Source: Fallopia convolvulus | Taxonomy: Eukaryota > Streptophyta > Magnoliopsida > Caryophyllales > Polygonaceae | Length of the DNA stretch: 64,000 nucleotides | Direction: 5' to 3' | NCBI GenBank assembly: GCA_964016875.1 | Contig: OZ024734.1 | Coordinates: 54,294,622 to 54,358,621, forward strand | In this document: one piece after another, positions 56,576 through 64,000 of the stretch | Layout: each line of letters opens with the position of its first letter | How positions within the stretch are numbered: the first letter of the stretch is position 1 | Notes under the pieces: generated by a model | The model's input: only the letters and a program-made list of their open reading frames with translations | Databases searched by the model: none | What the model was told of the DNA's origin: nothing | Translations under genes and position numbers: made by a program

Positions 56576-59153
56576 AATGATATACTTTTTGTATTACCCT
56601 CCCCTTTCCGGCCAAAATGATTTGTTGTTTCTCTTTCTTAAGAATTCTCCTTTTAAGTTCTGTAGTATAGTTCTCTTTTTTGGTTTTATTCTTCCTTCCT
56701 TTATCATACCTTATCTTACCCTTTCTAGAGGAAATAAGGTTTGTGTGGGACTGTAGGTGTTGCACTTGCCAGGAGCAAAGCTGACAAATGCAAACCTTAA
56801 CAAAGAAAAGACTATTCCCATCCTTGTTTCTAATATATGTTTTTGTTTCAATCACAGAGATCTCCCTAGTCATGCCATCATTACCATGTACCAAGATAAG
56901 GCATAAATTTAAAAGACATAGATAGCAAAAAGTAGGCACTTCACAACTATACTGGCGCCATCTCTCAACATGACCATTTCCACAATGTATCTCTTGTATG
57001 TTAGGCAACATATTCCACAAAATGTAGTAAAAGCCATTTATAATAGTAGTATTCAGTTTTCTATACAAATCATTAAATTTCTTCACCCAGTCATCATCTT
57101 TTTCTTGTCTATTCTCATTTCTATCGTTCTTCCTTTCAACACATAACTTGATCTTCATTTTCTTCCCATTTGCTAAAATTACCCTTAATCCTATAAGGTA
57201 ATTGATTTTTCCCCACTTACTGTTTTCCATGTTTTCCTGAAGTTCATTTTGCCACCAGTTGTCATAAGGAAGCTTAGTGGAAGCCTGCACTTTCTCCTTC
57301 TGGCTTAATTCCAGTTTCAGTAGTCGAGCAATGATCTTGACTGGTTGTTCTTTGAATTCTGCATTTCTTGTTTCAGACCTGCCAACTGAAGGGGGGGAGA
57401 AGTCGTAGTTTTCATTAACCATGGGGAGATGAATCATCTTGACATATATATTTAACTTATAATCATGATCATGTGCATTTTTAGTAGTACACGAGTGATT
57501 AGAGATCAGATTTTCAATGGTTTGATCATCGATTTCTTCATTTCTCACACATATCCAGCAAGAAGATGAGTTCCAGCAGTAATTCATGGTTTCAATCATA
57601 CTATTTCCACCATTAAGTTTCATAGTGTAATATTCAACAAGAGAAGCATAGGCATACTTGAGAATGCACATATGCAGTTCAATGTAATTTCCATACTTTA
57701 AACCCTTCATGTTCCTGTAACAGCACATTACAACATTCCAAAAAGCAAACATCCTAAGTCCTTTCAGCTTTTTCCACTTCAATTCAGTATAATTTCCATA
57801 CTTTAAACCCTTCATGTTCTCCTCTTGTCTCAAAGTTATCTGCTTGTCATAGCAAGTTCTAGCCTTATTACCAATTTTAAAGGAATTCCAACTCAAAGGC
57901 AGTTCTTTGTAACGAGCAACTACACCAGGGTTTAGAATTAGCCAAGACCACACCGGGCTCATCGACCAATAGGGATGATCTAGTAATATAAGAAATTCAG
58001 CACCCATTCTCTTCTCTAAAACATTTAGAAGTTGCACCAGAGTTAGAGACAGAAAAGTTCTTAACCTGGTTATATAATAGACAATCACCTTTATTATTTT
58101 TTCAAGAAAAATATAGAACAAACCTCTCTTGGCTTGAGGACTACATTCATCACCACTCATAATTATCCAGTAAGAAGGCTCTTTCCACCAAAAGAATCTG
58201 GAATTCGATCTGCAAATCAACTTTTCTGAACAATCAACATCAAAGTTAGCACATAGAGTCCATAGTTTGTGTTGGTTGTCATTCCTCACCACTAAATTAC
58301 GAGTGACATCACCATTTATAATTGGCTTTACAAAGATTCGATCAGAGCACATGTTGTCAAAGTTCAACAAGCAGGATTCAATATATAGTACCAATAAAAT
58401 CCAAAGTATCCTTATATATTGCTTATTTTTGTCTATCACTTCAGGACGTTTAGTATAAGTATCTCTACAATTAACCTTAACCACTTGCTCCAAATTTTGG
58501 TGATATTTTGGATCACCAGTTCTAATACTATAGTTAATTGCCTTGTTAGTTTTGTTACCCTTCATAGATATCAAAATTCTAATAGTTTGATCATCAGGAT
58601 CATCACATCTCTCATATGACCAATAATAGTATATGTTCCAGCAACTAGTGGTAAAATTGACAAAGCTGTCCAGACTAAACGAACAAGCTATCATGTGCTT
58701 AAATTGTTCCATTTCCAAGATGCTCCACCAGGTCAAGTTTAATTCATTTATGATATATATGGGTAGTTGTAACATTTGTATACACTTGTTGGAGGTACGC
58801 ATGTACCCAATTTCAATCCAGTTGATTTTTCTAATCCAGATATAAAACCAAAACATCCCATTCATAATAAACCTTACATAGTTGATTTTTCTAATCCAGA
58901 TATAAAACCAAAACATCTCATTCATAATAAACCTTACATAGTCTTGATCACAATACAACCTTCCAAAGCATAGCAAACATAATTTCATACAAGAGATCAT
59001 GAACATACCACCTATGCCGTTCATTATAGGACCACATACAGCCAACGTGTCAGTTTTCCTCTCATCTTTTTCTTTCTTAGACCCCAAAGGTACTGCCCCA
59101 TAAGGCTGATTTTCTTTGCCACCCTTTAAGGTCTCAAGGACCATGGTAGGCAT
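56550..59153 (-). CDS. LINE first ORF, 867 codons, unrecognised protein
   Basis: An open frame of 2.6 kb directly before and overlapping ORF2, in the position of LINE ORF1. I see neither the DUF4283-type domain nor a CCHC knuckle usual in plant L1 ORF1. It is rich in Trp, Cys, Tyr, Asn and Ile. Internal repeats exist: CWN...W at 171-178 and 526-533, each followed 16 residues after the Cys by DDQTI; a W-X5-W pair at 323-329 may be a third. MKGLKYGNY occurs at 447 and 482, and a 20-residue tandem duplication (YVRFIMN-M-FWFYIWIRKIN) near 72-111. The C-terminus is basic (RKNKTKKEN, LKRRILKKEK). Chance openness over 867 codons in A/T-rich DNA is very unlikely. It could be a new ORF1 type or captured host sequence. 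Confidence 0.5.
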   Translation of the reverse strand: MPTMVLETLKGGKENQPYGAVPLGSKKEKDERKTDTLAVCGPIMNGIGGMFMISCMKLCLLCFGRLYCDQDYVRFIMNEMFWFYIWIRKINYVRFIMNGMFWFYIWIRKINWIEIGYMRTSNKCIQMLQLPIYIINELNLTWWSILEMEQFKHMIACSFSLDSFVNFTTSCWNIYYYWSYERCDDPDDQTIRILISMKGNKTNKAINYSIRTGDPKYHQNLEQVVKVNCRDTYTKRPEVIDKNKQYIRILWILLVLYIESCLLNFDNMCSDRIFVKPIINGDVTRNLVVRNDNQHKLWTLCANFDVDCSEKLICRSNSRFFWWKEPSYWIIMSGDECSPQAKRGLFYIFLEKIIKVIVYYITRLRTFLSLTLVQLLNVLEKRMGAEFLILLDHPYWSMSPVWSWLILNPGVVARYKELPLSWNSFKIGNKARTCYDKQITLRQEENMKGLKYGNYTELKWKKLKGLRMFAFWNVVMCCYRNMKGLKYGNYIELHMCILKYAYASLVEYYTMKLNGGNSMIETMNYCWNSSSCWICVRNEEIDDQTIENLISNHSCTTKNAHDHDYKLNIYVKMIHLPMVNENYDFSPPSVGRSETRNAEFKEQPVKIIARLLKLELSQKEKVQASTKLPYDNWWQNELQENMENSKWGKINYLIGLRVILANGKKMKIKLCVERKNDRNENRQEKDDDWVKKFNDLYRKLNTTIINGFYYILWNMLPNIQEIHCGNGHVERWRQYSCEVPTFCYLCLLNLCLILVHGNDGMTREISVIETKTYIRNKDGNSLFFVKVCICQLCSWQVQHLQSHTNLISSRKGKIRYDKGRKNKTKKENYTTELKRRILKKEKQQIILAGKGRVIQKVYHYEDRFLEL
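58821..58940. repeat. 60-bp tandem duplication inside LINE ORF1
   Basis: 58821-58880 and 58881-58940 differ at one position. Sixty bases keep the frame and add 20 residues. Confidence 0.9.
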
Positions 59154-60150
59154 TGGTCTGAGCTGATCATGTTTTCATTTTCAAGTAATCATCCTTATTA
59201 GTAACATTTCCATCATAATTATTATACCTTGTTTTTAATTTTATTTTATTTTGATGAAAATAACTAAAAACATATGTACTTTCTATTTTTTAAATGATTT
59301 TATTTTAATAAGAGCATCTGTCACCATAAATTTTATTTGATCTATATCACCCACTATAGTATATGAAAAAGGTATATTTCCTTTTAGTCTGTATAAATTT
59401 TTTAACACTTTTCCACCATAAACTATAATGAATGCTATGTTTTAAAATAAATGCATGTGCACAACTCCTCCTTTTTTCAATTTAAACGTGTACACAACGA
59501 CTAGTTTATAAAATACCGGCTAGTTTACGACGGTAATATTTTAGGGCTATTTTTCCAAATGTATATATTACGTGGCCAACATTACCATTTTCATCATATC
59601 ATTTCTTCTAATCTTGTATTGTCTTGTTTCTATTTCCACAATGAATAATAATCAAATATCATCATCTTCTTTGTCTTCATCAAATCAAGAAAAAGATTTA
59701 TTATGTTGCACTTATGCAAATAATAATGAACTTCTAGAGGAGTTGGATGCAACATGGAAGGCGATGAGGCAAAATTGAGACGTAGAAGAGCAATTCTTGA
59801 GAATATTACTTATTTTTGTGATCGAGAGAAAGCTGCTTACAATCTTTACATGGATTATTTAGTCAAGGTTTCGGTATATCCAGAGCACAAATTTCACAAA
59901 AGGTATATCAAATGAGCAGAAGTCTGTTTATCTGAATTGCAGATGTCGTCAAAGATTATGACAATTTCTTTATGCAACAACACGACGGTCTTCTCCAAAT
60001 GGTAAATATTATAGAAGAGATAGAAATAATATACAAGAGCAAGATTTAACAAAAAAAGTCTCACTAAAATCACCACCATAAACAAGCTCATGGTAAAAGC
60101 TCCCCAAATCCCAAAAGCTAGCAAAGTACTCTCTATGGGGTACAAGGCTA
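59154..60150. other. A/T-rich intergenic DNA with one short hydrophobic-start ORF
   Basis: Mostly nothing recognisable. At 59572-59778 (+) a 68-codon frame starts with a signal-like hydrophobic stretch (ITIFIISFLLILYCLVS) followed by Asn/Ser-rich sequence; a frame change would continue into a basic stretch (LRRRRAILENITYFC). It may be a small secreted-protein relic, low confidence. Confidence 0.25.
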
Positions 60151-60163
60151 CCCCCCCCCCCCC
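60151..60163 (+). repeat. Poly-C run of 13
   Basis: Thirteen C between ggcta and aagatcc. Non-coding homopolymer. Confidence 0.8.
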
Positions 60164-60279
60164 AAGATCCTCTACAAGAGATCACAAAAATCTGTCCTCA
60201 ATCAAGATGCAACCTGGCATAACAATTACAAATCCTTGCACAACCCTAGACAACCCCTCATACTCTCATAGGCAAGCAC

Positions 60280-60675
60280 AACTCCACTCAAAGCAAAGCG
60301 CGGCATGGAAATGGAAAGCGTAACTACGCTTTAATACCCTTGCCCGCACAATTCACACAAAAGAGTAAAACGCGGGCACTACACAAAAAGCTCGACCTCA
60401 CATGTATTTCCGTGGTCACGCAAATCCTGCATAAATCCTACTTCCCTCCTAAAGCCCCAAAAACCTTGCAAAGCGCAACTCCACTCAAAGCAAAGCGCAA
60501 CATGGCAATGGAAAGCGCAACTACGCTTTAATACCCTTGCCCACACAATTCACACAAAAGAGTAAAACGCGGGCACTACACAAAAAGCTCGACCTCACAT
60601 GTATTTCCGTGGTCGCGCAAATCCTGCATAAATCCTACTTCCCTCCTAAAGCCCCAAAAACCTCTCCATTTCCTC
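60280..60675. repeat. 198-bp tandem duplication
   Basis: Two copies with period 198 (aactccactcaaagcaaagc at 60280 and 60478), about 95% alike by eye. The unit includes the start of the LINE remnant on the right. Confidence 0.85.
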
Positions 60676-61790
60676 CTATCTGTCCCTTCTAAGTCAATCT
60701 TGCAAGAAATCCTCAATTTACAAGCTTTAAGAATACTCAAGAGGCACTTTGTTGCATTGGGCTCCACATCATCATGGAGCACTTCATTTCTCACCCTCCA
60801 TACAAAGTAAACCAAACAAGAGACGGCTAAGAGGTGTATCTTGTAGATAATTGTCTTCTTCACCTAGGATTCTTGGAACCAAAGTAGCTAATCTTCAATT
60901 GAATTCCTCCTCACTCCAATGTTCAACCAATTAAAGACATGGTTGGCAACCTCATTTGTAAAGGGACAACTAAACCAAAAATGGTTGTTGTCCTCCCTTC
61001 CTTGCTTGCACAAGACACAAGTCTCCACGACTGAAATTCCCATGAAAACAACTTTACCCTCAAAGGAAAATGATCTAACCCAGCCAACCAAGTTTGGAAA
61101 ATCTACATTTTATTAAAGAATTTTCCTCTCCACAAACCCTCTAAACCAAGATGGGCTTCTTCTCTATAAGATAGTCATAGAGTGTATTAGTAACATACCT
61201 CCCATTTGGCCTTTGGAGCTTGCTCAAGTCGGTCTTTATCCCATCTTGTCGGTAAATGCCCATGCCCACCAAGAGGCCATCCCTTGCTCGAAAGATGCTC
61301 CTCCATACCCAAGATGCTCTACTCCTTTCTTTGGCATTTAGAAAGGACTTGCCATCGCTTAGGTTATGTTAGAATCACCTTGTCCAAACACAACTTCTTC
61401 CAAAGTGGATGTCCAACCCTAGCTTCACGAGATTTGCCTTGTTCCAAGCAAGAATATAATCTCTTTAAAGTCGAGCCCCCTTCTTCATACGAGGTGACTA
61501 AGGCATCCCAAGCGATAATACTCCTCCTCGAACCTTCTCTACATGCCCAAATAAAGCTCCTACACAACCCCTCAATCTATGTGGCAACACTTTGGGGTAT
61601 CAAAGTCCATTGGCACCAAAAAGTTAATACCCATAAGTCATCGCTTTCACAAGGTGAATCCTCCCCGCATAAGAAAGATTCCTAGCCGACCACCCAGAAA
61701 TATGAGAGGATATGGTCTTAAGGAGAATGCCAAAATCCCCCACAAGATACTTCTTATAACTAAGAGGGATCTAACTTGACGTGCTCTAAC
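60576..61790 (-). mobile_element. LINE remnant, RT C-terminus and zf-RVT
   Basis: Minus-strand readings in shifting frames: LCRSFIWACREGSRRSIIAW and SYEEGGSTLK (RT thumb), VGWVRSFSFEGKVVF then CVLCKQGREDNNHFWFSC (zf-RVT), and VYFVWRVRNEVLHDD at the end. This family differs from the L1 at 52-59 kb. Several stops and shifts; inactive. Confidence 0.7.
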
Positions 61791-61909
61791 TCCGTTAAGA
61801 CTGGGTTTATGCTCCAACTTGACGTGCTCTGACTCCGTTAAGACTCTCTAGGAAGACGTCAAACATCGGTTTTCCATTGAGAATTCCCCTCATTAGCAAG
61901 CTATCATAC

Positions 61910-62460
61910 ATGTGTTACGATATTTGAAGGGGTCTCCGAGCCAAGGTCTTGTTCTATCTCGGCGTAGCTCTCTTCAACTTTCAGCTTATTGTACGTGATT
62001 CTGATTGGGCTGCTTGCCCGTTGACTCGTCGATCGTTGACTGGGTATTTTGTCTTTCTTGACGAATCTTCTATTTCTTGAAAAACAAAGAAGCAACCTAT
62101 TGTTGCTTCTTGGCAGAAGCCGAATATCGGTCTATGGTAGTTGTTTGTTGTGAACTTCTATGGCTTCGTTCCTTTTTGTCATCTCTTGGTTATCATCATT
62201 GGTCTCCGATGAAGTTCTTTTATGATAACCAAGTAGTGCTTCATATTGCCACTAATCCGGTCTTCCATGAATGGATTAAGCATATTGAGATCGACCTTCA
62301 TTTTGTTCGTGATTACATTCAGATGGGTGCCATTTTGACCTCTTATTTTCGGACGACTGAGCAATTGGCTGACATTCTGGCTAAGGCATTGGGAAATTAA
62401 CAATTTACTTATCTTCTCTCCAAGTTGGGCATTCGAGATTTGCATGTTCCAACTTGAGGA
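61910..62460 (+). pseudogene. Ty1/copia pol remnant: RNase H and C-terminus
   Basis: Readings with frame changes: VLRYLKGSPSQGL (near 61917, by analogy), DSDWAACPLTRRSLTGYFVF, then from 62077 AEAEYRSMVVVCCELLWLRS, FYDNQVVLHIATNPVFHEW, KHIEIDLHFVRDYIQ, and LADILAKALG. These are the standard end of copia pol. Stops at 62070, 62398 and elsewhere. A probable 3' LTR piece follows. Confidence 0.8.
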
Positions 62461-62625
62461 AAAGTATTGGAATTTTATATGATCATCTCCTCATATTCCT
62501 AGTATTTATGTATAGGAAGTTGTTAGGTCACAAGTAGGCTTATATATTATACAACTTGCATCATTAATAGACAGAGAAAATTCTCCCAAACTTGTGCATC
62601 TGATTTCTCACCTTTGGTAATGATC
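62461..62625 (+). mobile_element. Copia 3' LTR remnant
   Basis: Starts shortly after the pol stop (ggaaaagtattggaatttta) and contains a TATA-like ttatatattatac and the text cattaatagacagagaaaat. The right border is unclear. Confidence 0.4.
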
Positions 62626-62750
62626 CATTATACACAACCGTCAAGTATGCGGTATTTATAAAAACAAACATGCAGCATATGGGTACCGATTCGATATATA
62701 ATTAAGGGATAATTTTACAACATTGTGGTAAGATCAACAAGAATAAATGA

Positions 62751-63027
62751 TCAAATGAATCTGAAAATGAAAAGAATAAAACTAGAGTTTATGATAGAGG
62801 AATAGGAGAAATTGGCATGCAAATGTGAAGAGAATAGCAAAAAGAGCCTGTTGTGGTAGAGTAATGATATGTTCATCTTCTTCCAGTTTTTGTTGGGATT
62901 TTTTAGAAGTGTTGATAGAAGGAGAGCACAAGAAAGCCATGGAGATGAAGTTTTCTTGTTCTTGCTCGGATGTGTAAATTGGCCTTCCAATTACATGTTT
63001 ATATTGCCCGCCACTCCAAGCCTGCAA
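62751..63027 (-). other. Possible exon of an unrecognised gene
   Basis: A possible acceptor (gatcaatttgcag, complement near 63023) leads into an open frame on the minus strand (AWSGGQYKHVIGRPIYTSEQ, then a charged stretch KKSQQKLEEDEH) with a hydrophobic end. I do not recognise it, and no matching donor or start is evident. Confidence 0.2.
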
Positions 63028-63259
63028 ATTGATCGAGCAACAAAATGTGATTCAATTAATTTCCGAGTACAATTACGTACAAAACACTAAAATTGTTATT
63101 CTAGCCAAGCTAAAGGTTTTGGTTGTAATGATTTCATTAATTGGCCCACTTATTTGAAAGAACAAAAGGTTCTTGATCATGATTGTGTGCCTCATAAGCT
63201 GGGCTTTGTGTGTCCGAATTTGTTGGTCACTTTTTATAGGTGGTGCAATTTCAAATCAT

Positions 63260-63990
63260 CTTAAAATAAGATGTGCATTAAAACTGGATTTTATGTAATA
63301 AAGTTCTTTTTATTAAAATTGATTGTATATGTACAGAGATAGCCAAATTAGCAATAAAATTGTGTATAAATATATGTTTGTGCATCAAAATCAATTATTT
63401 TATGTGCATCAAAATAATTAAAAATGTATCTTGTTTATACGTGAATTAAAACTAATTATATATGCATCAAAATTGGCTGAATGTGCATCATAACTATGTG
63501 CATGAATATATGTTTTGTACATCAAAATAAATTTTATATGCATTAGAATAACTAAAAAGTACATCTTATTTATGAGTGCATCAAAACGAGCTGAATGTGC
63601 ACTAACTAAATAAAAAAGTTCAAAATCGATACATAATGTACATCAATAAAACCGATGCGCAAATATCTATTTTTTATGCACATATAAGGCATATCCAATG
63701 CACAAAAAATGTGTCTTATTAATGTACATTAAAATAACCAAAAAGTGCATCTTAGTTTGTATGTGCATTGAAACTAAATGTATATGCATCACAAACTAGC
63801 TCACTATAGGATACATACACATAAATAAGGTTACAAAAATAATAATAATAATAAGTTTAAAATTAATGCGCAATGTACAACAAAAAAAGAGACGCACAAT
63901 GTGTGTGCATAAAAAAACGATACACAAACAACCAGTTTTGATTTACATAAAGTTAATTTTGATGTACATCCAAGGCGAAACCGATGCAAA
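63260..63990. repeat. Degenerate gtgcatcaaaa-type short repeats
   Basis: Words of the form (t)gtgcatcaaaa, tatatgcatcaaaat, gtacatcaaaat recur every 20-60 bases in varied form. No constant spacer or unit length, and no gene. Confidence 0.6.
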
Positions 63991-64000
63991 GGCTACACGT

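Larger units (their letters stand above)
52411..59153 (-). mobile_element. L1-type LINE, ~6.7 kb, with two ORFs (ORF2 broken)
   Basis: Read on the minus strand: a long ORF1 (59153-56550), then ORF2 with endonuclease, reverse transcriptase, zf-RVT and RNase H, a short 3' UTR, and a poly(A) tail (complement of T14 at 52411-52424). Domain order is that of plant L1 elements. The 5' border and target duplication were not found. The element lies head-on to the CCCH promoter with the same transcription direction. Confidence 0.8.

Noticed and set aside
60151..60163. Poly-C run as a functional element
   Set aside because: A non-coding homopolymer of 13 needs no functional explanation.
63260..63990. 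CRISPR-like array
   Set aside because: Repeat words vary and spacing is irregular; the window is a plant nuclear genome.

Overview
The window is nuclear DNA of a flowering plant, most likely a eudicot (perhaps Lamiales, low confidence). The evidence is spliced plant genes with GT-AG introns (DRM-type de novo DNA methyltransferase, TRM61, an F-box protein, a CCCH zinc-finger gene), AT-rich intergenic DNA, and dense plant-type transposons (Ty3/gypsy, Athila-like solo LTR, Ty1/copia, L1 LINEs, hAT, Stowaway and Tourist MITEs).

Layout. 0-2.5 kb: on the minus strand, a coiled-coil fragment at the left edge and a three-exon gene resembling the N-terminus of the cohesin loader SCC2. 2.5-5.7 kb: A/T-rich tandem repeats, a Tourist MITE and LINE debris. 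5.7-12.6 kb: the well-preserved single-copy core, a nine-exon DRM2 gene (+) converging on a three-exon TRM61 gene (-). 12.9-14.8 kb: hAT and Stowaway MITEs and a LINE-in-MITE composite. 15.1-29.0 kb: a tandem array of ~1.36-1.4 kb units, each holding a decayed multi-TM protein gene and bounded by a ~165-bp inverted repeat. Its second unit is split by an Athila-like solo LTR, itself split by an 8.24-kb gypsy element. 29.5-33.4 kb: the other half of the composite, two related TIR elements and a hAT MITE. 33.6-35.7 kb: a Myb/SANT-like gene with an internal duplication. 36.5-42.2 kb: a second, more decayed copy of the SCC2-like locus and composite. 43.3-44.4 kb: a single-exon F-box gene. 45.4-52.3 kb: a minus-strand CCCH gene whose 57-60-nt second exon is present in four splice-competent copies plus a broken fifth. 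52.4-59.15 kb: a long L1-type LINE (-) with an unrecognised 867-codon first ORF. 59.2-64 kb: LINE and copia remnants, tandem repeats and low-complexity DNA.

Architecture. SCC2-like locus, LINE-in-MITE composite, Myb-like 3' end and CCCH fragments recur in the same order and orientation in 0-36 kb and 36.8-52 kb. I read this as an old tandem segmental duplication, later remodelled by transposons. DRM2 and TRM61 occur only in the first unit, the F-box gene only in the second. DRM2 maintains RNA-directed DNA methylation, the pathway that silences the surrounding elements. TRM61 makes tRNA m1A58. No operon-like cooperation is implied.

Most unusual points: the CCCH exon array, the hairpin-bounded tandem array, the LINE first ORF, the truncated SCC2-like reading frame, and a 31-G homopolymer inside the AdoMet-binding motif of DRM2. 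All boundaries and splice sites were read by eye; no search or alignment program was run.
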